Assembly: GCA_018292915.2 (NCBI GenBank)
Contig: JACVVK020000001.1
Location: forward strand, 1,824,001 to 1,888,000
Length of the DNA: 64,000 nucleotides
Reading direction: 5' to 3'
Source: Batillaria attramentaria
Taxonomy: Eukaryota; Mollusca; Gastropoda; Batillariidae
The notes beneath the pieces were generated by a model that searched no databases, was not told the origin of the DNA, and was given only the letters and a program-made list of their open reading frames with translations. The first letter of the stretch is position 1. The number at the start of each line of letters is the position of its first letter. Shown here in pieces: positions 23,801 through 35,160 of the stretch. A program made the translations under genes and the position numbers.

Positions 23801-26611
23801 TATAATATATACATTTATCCTAACAGGTGTGCGTCTAGAGTGGGTGATGTCATAACATTATGACTTACTGCACAGGTACAGTGGGCAAGGGTGATGTCAG
23901 TTAGGAGGCGGCGCGCCGCCTGTGATGGGACACTGACAGTATTTCTCACCTTTGTGTTGGTGCCCGTAGGGGCCTGCCACGGCCCCTGCCACGTCTGTCC
24001 CAACGGGCTGTGTTGATTAGACTGCCTTGTGGGACGCCGGGCGTTCTCTAGCCGCTGTATCAATATCCCTGACTGCGGGGGGTGCACACTGCGCAGATGG
24101 CTTTGGCAGAAACTGGAGCTGAGTTTGAATAAAGCACCTGCAATGTGGTGTCCACCGCTAACCTGGTGCTGTGGTGCATGTTGATTCCGAGGTGTCAGTG
24201 CCCCGGACACTCTTGTATGGCGACAGGTTTTCGCACCTGCCATTTGAATGTACTTCCCGTGCCTAATTCCGTTTCTCTTTTCTGCCCAGTCCCCGGTGGA
24301 TTATTGTCTTTTTCTGCTTTCTCTCTCTCTCTCTCTCTCTTGGGGGAGGGAGGGGGGTCGGCTTTATTTTTTATTTTTTGAACAAACCACATGAACATCC
24401 ATTGCGCTTGCCTCAATATTTTCCCCGTACATGCCATACAGGATGATTTATGATGAGAGGGGGGGGGGGGGGGTAATGTGTGTATTTACTTTCTTGTGTA
24501 CATCGTCACAAGGGGGGTCCGTCTGCTGAACTTTTCACTTAATTTAACTTCAGATAATAATGGTCATTTTGCTCAGGTACTGCTTGTCACGGTACTGGCA
24601 CTGGCACGCTACATTAATGGCAGCCGCCGTGGTACCTGCATTGTTGACGGCAAGGGAAGTTCGTGTGTGTGGAAATTACTTCATGTTTCAATGTTAATTA
24701 CAGAGTTAGTCAGACAGACCCAGTAATGAATAATCGTGCCCGGACACGTGTCCCTACTCTACCGTCTACGCTGTCTGACCCACCAGCTGCAGGTGGCCCC
24801 ATGTGTCGGTGCAAGTCTGGGGTTGAGTGTCCGATTCACTGACCCTCGAAGCCCCAGAGAGGGTCGACGCCTTTGCACGCCAGTCCTTCCCCTTTCCCCT
24901 CGCCAGCTCAAAGCAAAGTGACAAAGGCAGTTAAGGCTTTAAGTTTTCGTTAGGAGGGCGCTAGGTCATGTTGTGGTTGAAATTAATTGCTTGTGTGCCG
25001 GGGCTTATTACTCCTGTGTTGGTTGTGGTTACGGGGGTCAGCTGTTGAGAGCTCCTAGCCCCCACTTGCCATAAGCGGAATAAAGGACCGCCAAAGCCCA
25101 GACACCCCCCCGAACATTGCATCACCAGGGCTGGCAGGCCCTCCTTTTTCATTCACACACGGACGGTTTTAACAACTTAGATGACTTTCTTTGCAGCTTT
25201 CATGTACACCGCTACAGGCCCAACATTCCTATTGAGGCCTTCACAAAGTAAGGAGTGTCTGGTGCCTTCACTCTGTAACCGTATCATTTGCACAGTATTA
25301 TCATGTCAGCCTAAGTTGTGTACAGACCCTTTTCCGTTTTCGGTTTTGCTGCTTTTCTCCTGATGTCTTCCTGTTCTGCTAAGTCTTGTAGGTGCTAGCT
25401 GTGGTGGTTTGTGTGTGTTTTTGGTTTAAAAAATTTTTTTTACCTTTTTGGGTGGGTGGGGGTGTACATTGTATAATGATCAAGGTATGCAGTCTCATTT
25501 ATGAAAAGAATCTCTGTGAGTTGTCAATAGCAGACATTTCTTTGAACTGAAGTTCCTGAGTTTTTCTTTTCTTTTGGCCTTTTCTCATTTAATTTCAGAA
25601 ATCAATTTTAAATTAATTTCTACCAGCTTCTATCAGCTTCCTACGAATTTTGCTTTTTTTCTCTGTAACATTGTGTGTGGTGACATTTAAAGCAATCATT
25701 TCTGAGTGATATCATCATCATTGCTGTTTATTTTTGAACACTAATAGTAGTTGTAAAGTTGTTAATTCTAGTATTTTTCACAACTTATGTACTAAAATAC
25801 AGTGTAGTAAAAACATTATGACAAAAGACAGGTTTTTTCCATTGTCCTAGTTAGTTAATTTTTGTATTATTAAATTACTTGTATGTGTGCCTTTTTTCAC
25901 TATGATCATCGGTAGTTATTGTGTACCTACTACCAGTAATGATATCAAACTGACTGAAACTAGTGAAAATGGCAACTAAGTGAAAGTTCCACAAATGACT
26001 ATGTACACTATATTAAACCAGTTTTATAGATTTTACATTTTCTTCCACACTCAAAACTCACCTCATCTGCACTTCAGCTTTTCTTTCCATCATCCTGAAA
26101 AAAAGAAACTTGTGAAAGATTGCATCAAGCATCTCACAAATGTCCGGGTCATTTTAGTCATGACTTGGATGTTTGCTGTTTTTTTTGTTTTTTTTTAATG
26201 TGATTTATGGGCAGTGTAATATCTTGGTGCTTGTGACAGACATGTATAGAAACACTTCTGCATACGCTGGTACAGTGTGCCAACAGTATTCTTTCTCTTT
26301 TTCACTCTCTCTCTCTCTCCTCCCCCCTCCACCCCTCAGTCTCTCCCCCTCTCACACACTCTCTCTCTCACACTTACACACAGTAATACACTCACATGTA
26401 TGCACAGACGTGTAAGGGATGATACACTTTTAATTAAACATCCTAGTATTTGTGAGTTAAAATAATCTACTGTGGAAAACATGGTGACTGTGATCACATG
26501 TATTGGCAACAAGTACAGGTAATCAGGAAAATATTGTAGTGGAAATCTGAGAAAAGTTCAAGAAATTTTTTAATGGTCAGGTCATCACTCTGTGTGTGTG
26601 TGTGTGTGTGT

Positions 26612-26653
<42 letters not shown>

Positions 26654-29600
26654 CAGCTTGAACAGTATAATTCAGTCTATTTACATCATGCTTTCTTCTG
26701 CACAGGAAAAAGACAATTGCCTTCAGGCGAATCAACACACAGCCGGTATGAAAATTTTGAGTTAAACGAGAATTAAAAATACCTTTCATCAAATGCAGTC
26801 AACCAAAACAAGTACAATCCATCTCAGTTAATTGTTTTCTATTGAGATTTTCTTGAAAATGACAAAGTGCCAGGTGCTGTTTAAGCTGATAGAATGCTTG
26901 CTGTCACTAACGTTTAGATACACATAAAACTGGTCACATTATGTCTACTGGTGTTCTCCTGTTGAAATCTTGACCGTTGCTAAATCAGTCACTGTAACCG
27001 GCACTGGAATAGTGTTCAGCATTATTTGCTTGCATCTGTTGATATTTTGTTCTTTCCCTCAGCCCCCAACCATGCGACTGGACTGTGACAGCCCCACTGA
27101 GTTCATGGAGACAAGAGAGGAAGCAGCAGTCGGTGACAACAGCAGTGGGCCTTGCAAACCAGGATTTTACATTGATGAGGGCAGTTCGCAGGACAGTGGG
27201 GTCAGCCTTGGCCTTGACAAAGTAAGTACACCAGGGAGAAGTTCCTTTGTTTTGGAAAGCAAATTCACTGTATCACTGTTACTTTGTGTATGTATACTCT
27301 AGTTTTACAATGTTTCACAACTGTAGTACAACTTTTGACAATAAATCAAATAATTTCATCTTGGGATGGTTTTTCTGATCACTCGGTATTCCCTGGAAAT
27401 GGAATAATTCGCAACTGACTACTGTAAAATACAGAAGCAAACACTGTAGGATTACAACCTCAGCTTGCGTAGCTGCAGTGTGAAGTAAACATGCGGCTGG
27501 CTTTGTTGTTTTTTGGTGTGTGTTTTTTTTTTTTTTTTTTGTCCTGTCTACATTTCAACCTTGTTAATGTTGTTTATTATGATATTACTATTATTAGCAA
27601 AATTTTACAGCTTAATAGTTGTTATTCTGTGATCATGTTTTATCAGGATCCAGGGTTTAAATTTGCCGCACCTGTTGGTATTCCACGAAGAAAGAGCATC
27701 AAGTTGAACGAGATTTCAGAAGAAACGTGTTCCCCACACAAGTACTCCCCTGTGAAATCACCACAGAAGAGATCATTGTCATTTTCCATCAATGTGAGTA
27801 TTTTCCCCTCCAGTTTGCACACAAAACCTGTGACTGACTGTATCTGAGTTCATTTCATTCTCCACCCTCTCACAGTCACAGTGGGAGCCGGGGTGGCCGA
27901 ATGGTAGAGCGTTGGACTCGCAGTGCTCGTGTCGTGAGTTCATATCCCGGCTGGGGTCAAATATTTGTGCTGGCTTTTTCATCGTTGCCCCGTCTTTGAT
28001 ATCACCCGTATGTGGTGGAAAAGGATGTTAAACCCCCCAAACACCCACCCACCCACCCCACAGAGGCTTCTACCCTTTCCTAAAGCATGTGTGCAGTTCT
28101 TTCAGGGCCATTGTCGGCACAGGCTGTACACAGAGGTGACATCAGAATGAGTGTTTTGCTTCACTTTCGTACATGTATGTATCTTTTCTGTTACATTCAT
28201 AGATGTCAGATATTTTCAACTCATCTTCGGCTCATCATTCTGTCTGCTGTTTCAGTCTTTTGGAAGTGTTAGTAGTGATGGAGACAGTCCAGTGAGGTTG
28301 AAACGATCATCCCTGACATGTAGTGAAGGAGATGACGACGACGATGGCTTCCTGGATCTTGTTGATCAGGAAGTGTGTGAGGTGAGAATTTTCTGTTTCT
28401 TGTTGGTATGCTTGAGTGACATACTCTGTGGTCTTACATGTTCAAAAGCTTTCATGGGTTGAAACAGGGTGATCAACCTTTGTGCTTCTAGTTCTACTCA
28501 AACTGCTGTAAGGAGTAAGGCATGGATAATTTTAAACATCACTGCAACTTTGATTGTTGGGTTTCAAATTCACCACTGGAAAAATAACATCAGTATTGCT
28601 GAAAGTCATAAAGTGGGTTTGGTTTTCAAATTAGTGCATGCGTTTCTTTTGACTGTCATTTCTCACTCTGCTTTTTTTTTGTTGACAGATAAACGACCAG
28701 GTGCCAGAGAGCTTGTTTAGTCTTTTCAACGAGCCCGTCATCAACAGACCATTGAAGAGCAAGGATGACAGCACACCCGTTGTGAGTCTTACGCTTCTTT
28801 CTCCCATCTGCTGAGGTGTCACTTTGTCTCTGTCTTGCCTTATTCATTCATTCAGTTGATAAGTAAAATAATTTGGTGATTCAAGTTAAACAGGCTGATT
28901 CCATCTTTGCTAAGCCAACTTGTGTTTTGGAACAGTGTCACTCTTGAGGGCGCTTGTACGCTTGAAATATGTTTTCTTGATGATTAGTACAGCTCTTAAT
29001 GCGATACAATGTTGTTTACACTTTGCACGAGCTGTTGAACATTCTAATTCTACGACTGTTACGTCACTGGAGCAGTGTGGTCACTGCATTATCGAATATG
29101 CTTCTGTTGGCTCAGTGCCAGCATTACAGGCGCTGTCACTGTCCAGGTGTCTAAATGGTGTGATCTAGATATCACAAAAAGCTCAGAACGATCTGTGAAC
29201 ATAAAAATTGTAGCATTAGCCCCTTTAGAAACTTGTTGATACTTGTAATAACCTAGAGGCGTTTCCATTTCAAGTCAGGAGCTTTTGTCAGTCGGATAAA
29301 CAGTGCTCTGTGTTTTCTTACAGAGTCGACGAATCCTGCCCGCCAAACGGTTCCTGCAGAGATCCCAGTCTGTGGACATTCAGACACGACAGTTCAAACG
29401 ATCTGAACCACCCAGGGATGAAGCATTTTTGGTGCAGAACAAGCGGTGGAAGTCAGAAGAGAGCCATGACGACTCAAGCACGTCCATGACAGTCAACAGG
29501 GTAAGGCCGGCCAGCTTGGGTCCTTCACTTCATGTTTTGATAAGATTTTTTTGTTTGTTGAAAGTCGTGCTTCTTTTAGTAGGTATGATCTGTGGCGATG

Positions 29601-30559
29601 CCGAGATGATGGATGTGGTGGGATGTGAGATGATGAGCCAAACTGATCCGTGCCTCCAAAGCTCAGGTGTGACGACGACTTGGGGCCATCTCCCAGGTGT
29701 GATGAGGACTTCAGGCCCTCCCTCAGGTGTGATGAGGACTTTGGACCCTCCTGCATAGATGGAGCTCAGGTGTGATGAGGATTTGGACCTTCCCATGGGG
29801 GACAAAGCCGAGGATCTGAACGAGTTACCAGACAGGGAGCAGCCAAAAGGACTGTGGGAACGTCCCCTCAACAGCTTTTGAAACTTCTGGAGGAGATGTT
29901 TGGAGAACCTTTGACGGTATTCTGCTTCATGGCTTGGCATGTATATTGTGGGGGTTAAACAAGGATAGATTGTCGACAGTTCTTGCTTTTTCAAATTCCA
30001 GATCCCACCCAGACGTCTCCACAGGTGTCACTCAGAGACAGAGGCCATGATCAAGTCTGCGGTGAGCAGGATGTCGGAGGAGCCTGATTTGATTGGAGAT
30101 TCTTCAAAGGTGACTTTCATGTTACTGTATTGATATAGTTTCAGTATATTTGCAAAGTCTGTCTTCATTCATGTGCCTCCTCCTCTTTTTTTTTTTTTTT
30201 TTTGGTCACAAACTTTCCTGAGATGTTTACATGGGAGATAAGACTAGGCCAAAAAAAAATCTGAAATGTAAGAAACTAAAAAAACTGAAATGTTAGACTT
30301 CCGATGAATATTTATGATTGTGTACAGTGCATTGTTTGAATTGTTTCAGTCCTGCATTCTTCCAACGATGCGGGGCAAACATCAAGATCTGAAGTCAATT
30401 TCACCACAAACTGTGAGTACATATTTTCACATTTTTGAGCTGGACTTGAAGCTTCTCTCTCTCTCTTGTCTGTAACTCTCTGTGTGTGTGTACCGGTATG
30501 TCTCTGTCTGTCTCTGTCTCTATCTCTTGTCTATAAATGTGTGTGTGTATGTCTGTCTG

Positions 30560-30595
<36 letters not shown>

Positions 30596-32524
30596 ACAGT
30601 GCGTCTCCTAATATAACTATAAATGCAGTTGAACTGTTGCATTATAAGCAACTACTTTGATGGGGTTTTGTACTGTTTTGCAGGTGGCACGGTTGATGTC
30701 TCATGAATTTTCTGATCACGTTGAGGAGTTCCACATCATTGACTGTCGCTATCCATATGAGTTTGATGGGGGTCACATAAGGGTGAGTTGGCTAGAGCAG
30801 CTGGGGACCCACAAAAATTACTTGAAAAATAATCTGATCCTATTTTAAGTATCAGTTTTCCCCAAGATGCACTTTGGTGAAAGCAGCATACACTATCACA
30901 CGCGCGCACACACACAAAAAAACATGATCAGGTTCGATTTCATTGTGTCAGTAACTTGCAGGATTAGTTGACTGTCCAATTGCTGTCAAGTGTGACATTT
31001 AAAACATGTTCAAAGTCCGCCACCCCATCTATGGCAGCTTTATACTGAAGTTTGTGGTGCTTCTGTCTTGCCTTTTTTTCCCCCATCTCTCTTGATATAT
31101 ATGCTGTGATATGAGATGAAATATATATGATATCTGATGCCCGTCCAGTGACCCATCTTAACTGCCCTCAAGGGATAAATAAAGTATTAGCGGTGGTGGC
31201 AGGTGTGTATGTGTAGAAAATCAGGTATGTTGCATTCATGTGCATGCAGATCTTCAAAGTTTGTCTTTTTCTTACAGGATGCCAAAAATATCTACACTAG
31301 AGAGGAACTACTGGAGACATACCTTAAGAACCCCAAGACAACTCGGGACCCCAACAAACGTTTCCTGCTCATTTTCCACTGTGAATTCTCCTCTGAACGG
31401 GGGCCTAGCTTGTAAGTTCGTGAATCAGTGCCTCTTCATAATTGTTTCCAAATTTCGCCCATTCTTTTGCATTTAAAAAAAAACAAACTTTTGTGTTCAT
31501 CAGTTCTTTTACATACATGTACTCAGTTACTGAAGCTACCTGGCAAGTGGTTGCTTCTGAACTAAACAAAATGTTAAACTTAATAGTTTAAACACATTGA
31601 CACAAGTTGACAGTGGGGTAGCAAGTACTAGTTTCAATGCTGTAACTCTGCTTGCCAGTGGAGTAATGCTCCATTTGGACATTGCAACCATATTTAAAAC
31701 TTTGCGTTCCTGTTGAAGAAATCAGGCGCCAGAAGTTCTTGACCTTGTTATCTGGGCTTGTGGTCACTGGTACCAGGCTGTAGATAAGCATCGGTGTCTT
31801 CATCACATTTTTTAGACCCTCTCTGACCCTCTCTTGACTCAGACTCGGGCCTCTGGTGTTGAAATATCGAAGGTTTGCAAGAGCACATGCATTTGGCAAA
31901 CACTATTTGTAATGAATGTCTTCTAGATGCACACAGTTATTTCCAGAATTGATGGTATAATTGGTGGTTGTTGCATTCCACAGGTTCCGGTTTCTGCGCA
32001 AACAGGATCGTGAATCCAACAAAGAGTGCTACCCATTTCTCCACTACCCAGAGATCTATTTACTAGAGGGTGGCTACAAAGCATTCTTTGAACAACACAG
32101 GGTGAGTTTATTGACTTGGTAAATGAACAGACTCATGTGTTCACTGTCGGTCAAATTGCAGAGCCCTTGTGCTGAATATTATGTTAAGTAATTTTAATGG
32201 TGATGTAGAATGAGAAAGAAGCCATATCTTTAATATTGTAAGTATCGCTGTGTATATGGTTTGAAAATTATTGGCACGTTTTCCACTCCCCCCACCCTTG
32301 TGAACTTTGTTACTGTTCTTGTCCATATTTGATCTTGTGGGGGCACACATAATTTCATGTTTGGTGGTACCAATCTTTCACAGGAGCTGTGTGAGCCTCA
32401 GTTGTACAAACAGATGCTGCACAAAGATCACTCGGAGGACCTGCGCAAGTTCCGAGCTAAGTCCAAGTCTTGGGCCGGAGAGAAAAACAGCAGTCGCACC
32501 GGCCTGCGAACCCTTAAGTTTTAG
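20831..32524 (+). CDS. CDC25 dual-specificity phosphatase (sixteen exons, complete)
   Basis: Exons: 20831-21024, 22249-22352, 22778-22826, 25197-25247, 26706-26745, 27063-27221, 27647-27793, 28256-28381, 28689-28781, 29324-29500, 30002-30109, 30350-30412, 30684-30782, 31278-31411, 31984-32101, 32384-32524; total 600 aa plus stop. The ATG at 20831 follows an in-frame TGA at 20786. The regulatory half contains [31 protein letters not shown] (about 190), DDGFLD (277-282) and LQRSQSVD. The catalytic rhodanese-like domain begins near DLIGDSS, GKHQDLK and [14 protein letters not shown]; the signature [10 protein letters not shown] places the catalytic Cys at 505 and Arg at 511. It ends with [11 protein letters not shown] and KSWAGEK. 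CDC25 removes inhibitory phosphates from CDK-cyclin to trigger S/M entry. Confidence 0.96.
21760..22136. mobile_element. MITE with about 110-bp inverted ends and 10-bp target duplication (MULE-like)
   Basis: Both ends carry GGTCCTACTAATTACCG in opposite orientation, and similarity continues inward through CATGATTAAAGGTG for about 110 bases, with one roughly 10-base indel. CCGTGTTTCT lies at 21750-21759 and again at 22137-22146, a 10-bp target duplication. Long inverted ends plus a 9-10-bp duplication are typical of Mutator-like elements. There is no coding capacity. It sits in CDC25 intron 1, about 110 bases before exon 2. Confidence 0.85.
27885..28062 (+). mobile_element. tRNA-derived SINE in a CDC25 intron
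   Basis: A tRNA-like head has box A TGGCCGAATGG and a slightly decayed box B (GTTCATATC), resembling Leu/Ser tRNAs. It is followed by a tail including GGATGTTAAACCCCCC and a CCCA-repeat end. The element is shorter and unrelated in body to the SINE at 14761. No clear target duplication was resolved. Confidence 0.7.
28911..29009. repeat. Interspersed repeat, about 100 bp, copy 1
   Basis: AAGCCAACTTGTGTTTTGG through GATGATTAGTACAGCTCTTA matches 62957-63058 with moderate divergence. Here it lies in a CDC25 intron; the other copy directly precedes the LINE at the right edge. It is probably a fragment of an interspersed element. Confidence 0.7.
29662..29793. repeat. Imperfect tandem repeat with CAGGTGTGATGAGGA core
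   Basis: Four imperfect copies of CAGGTGTGATGAGGACTT occur at spacings of about 30-43 bases in a CDC25 intron. Each copy resembles a 5' splice site (CAG|GTGTGA). Confidence 0.7.
30684..32101 (+). CDS. CDC25 catalytic core exons
   Basis: Exon 30684-30782 carries [19 protein letters not shown], exon 31278-31411 the HCX5R loop ([10 protein letters not shown]), and exon 31984-32101 [15 protein letters not shown]. The Glu-Phe-Ser-Ser-Glu loop and catalytic Cys/Arg are intact, so the enzyme should be active. One departure from common family wording is HIRD where vertebrate CDC25A has HIKG just after the GGHI motif. Confidence 0.95.
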
Positions 32525-34695
32525 AGAGCTGTCGGACCCTTGCCTGTCAAGTGGTTCTGTTCCATTGACGTCACTGTTTCTCATCTCACAATCCTGTTAC
32601 AGACTGAGCATTGCTTTTAGTCTGAGGGTTCGTTTTAACGGGGTCAGTTTCCTCTGTCTTACCAGTTTGTTATTGTCTGCATGTTTTACATTGAAATGTT
32701 TTACAGAGTGTTGAATCTAAAGTCAAAGGTAATGTGAAATTCTAACTTAGTTTGGTAGTGTACAGAGATTTCTTTTTAATGTAATCTTTTAGTTTAGTCT
32801 AATTTATTTCCAGGAGCAGTCCTGTCATGGATTAAGCTGGTCTTAGGTTTTGTGTTAAAAATCCAATAATGCATGTAACACAAATTTTCTGTTGAACAAG
32901 GGTTTGTATTAAAAAGAAAAATCAAGAGAAGGTATGGTTTGTGATACTGTTAGCAAGGGTGCCACACGTCTTAGAAGAAAGTAGCTGTAGAAAGAGAGTA
33001 TTTATCTGTTTGAAATCTCTTGCAGTTTTTTTCTGCTTTTTTCCTTTCTTTTTTTTTAACTTTGGTGTGTAAACTGCCACTTTTAGAACAATGGAAGTCT
33101 CTCGGTGTGGAACAATATGCACACTAAGCTTAAAAGGAGAAGCAGCTGATTTATGAAAATGAGATCTGTTTCTCCATTGCTTGGCACCAGTGAATCAGAG
33201 GACATGTTTCCTAAAATGTGCATATAATTTGTGTGTGTCTGAATCCTGGTGTTTGAAATGTAACTTTGTTGGAACAATCTTTTCATTGCAATCCTTTTTA
33301 GAAGTTGAGTAAGTTTGTGTGTGTCTCATGTCTGTGTATTTGTTCAAGTGCTAGTTTACTGTCGGTGAAAGATAAACTGGACCAGAGAAACAACTGTAAA
33401 TAATTGTCCTGTTCTTTGTCTCTCTCTTTCTCTTTGCCTGTCTGTCTGTTTCTCTCAGGTCAAAGGTCCTTTTATCTCCGTTGCATTGATATTTATACTT
33501 AGATAAACAAGTGGTGTGTGTGTGTTTTTATGTGCAAGTTTTGGTGAACAGATTGTGCGTATTTTTGTTAATTATGTAGTTGCACTCATCTTTCATGCTG
33601 TTGGAAGTGTTTCTGAGTGAAGTGTAACTGACTGGATTTCATGGATGTGAACTGAGGACAAGTTTCCTGTATGGAAGTGTAATTGAAAATAGAGACAGAG
33701 AGCATGGATCCACACAACATTGTAAAGATTTCTTACTGGTTGGCGTTTTGCTGAGAAAGTGCCCGTGGCTAATCCACAGTGGCTTTGACATTTGTTCTAT
33801 TTGAACCTGTCACTGTGGATGCTGTTGTGTTTTTATGAGATGAGAGATGGGACGTGTATGTTGAGGACGTTTGGTTAGATGCAATAACTGTTTGATTGTG
33901 TGTGTGTGTGTGTTCTTCTTTTTACTGAATGTATGGTGGAACAGGACAATTATAAAGCTGTCTGTGTGATCAGTAAGTGTCAAGGAGTAAAGAGCGAGAG
34001 AGAGATGACATTTTTATGAGGACGTTCCCAGTCAAATATGTATGTGGAAAGGATCATGTTGAGTTATATGTGCATATCACACAATGTAAGCACTGGTAAC
34101 TGCCCCATACTACATGAAATGCCTTTTTTTTAAAGCATGGTACACTTCTTTTTTAAATTTTAAAGGAGATGCATGTTTGCACCAGGCAACCTGTGGTGTG
34201 TGTGTGTACTGTCTTTGCATAGACTACTGGTTGATGGTATGTGTAACAACAAAAAGTATACAAGTGTGCAGTGATCATCTTTGCACATTCATGGATACAC
34301 TGTCAGTACTTGCTGTTTTTCTGCCACCTGATGCTGCACTGGCTTTCCACCCTTGTCTATGGGCGGTTTCTGATGAAAGTCAGTGTGTACAGATGGACTT
34401 GATTGTCCTTCACGAATGTATGAACACATGTCAGACCTCATGTACACATATTTTATTTTTTTGTTTTTGTTTTTTTTATAAACCTTATTGTAGCTTCACC
34501 ACATGAGTCCAAGAAAGAAACGTGAAGCAAAACAGACTACAAACTGGTCAATGGTCAGAAACATGGATTTTGAAACATGAAATGAGTGTATTTTGCAAAT
34601 TCTACATATTCCTCTCTGACAGTCTATTTATTACACATCCTATGTTTTCCAGACAGTACATAATAAATGTCCGTGGTGTCTTTTTCTTGCGGTTT
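32525..34695 (+). other. CDC25 3' UTR
   Basis: T-rich non-coding sequence follows the TAG, with AATAAA at 34672-34677, giving a 3' UTR of about 2.2 kb. No other coding signal is seen. Confidence 0.5.
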
Positions 34696-35160
34696 TTTTC
34701 CTGTGTTGGTTATCTGCTGGAATGGTGTATTGTCAGTGTGAAAACATGAGCATGAAGTTCCTTTCTTTGGCCAGGGTCAGATGCTTTTTATCAACTTAGT
34801 AAAGCTACGTTGGCTGACATGTATTACCTACAAGCTTTACCATGCAAGGTTAATGACAAATGATTCTTTGTGCGTACTAGCCACAACTGGATCGGTAGAT
34901 TTGCTGCTCTTTTGACTCATGCTGCGTCGGTAGGTTTAACCCCAAACCTAGGTGGGAGGAAAAAATGTTACCCATTTCCTCTGGCTGTATGAATTGGGGC
35001 TGTTCGTGTAATTTGACCTATCTGTCTGAATTGAATGACGTGCAGCTGGACTGTTGAGTCCTGCCCATAACCTGTCTGTTAGGAGTCTTCAGTCCCTAGT
35101 GGAATATAACAACATGCACATGCAAAACACACACATCTGACTGTACACACAGAAAGTAGT
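34696..35160. other. Intergenic gap between convergent CDC25 and RNF38
   Basis: About 0.5 kb lies between the inferred polyadenylation sites. I see no gene or clear repeat in it. Confidence 0.4.
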
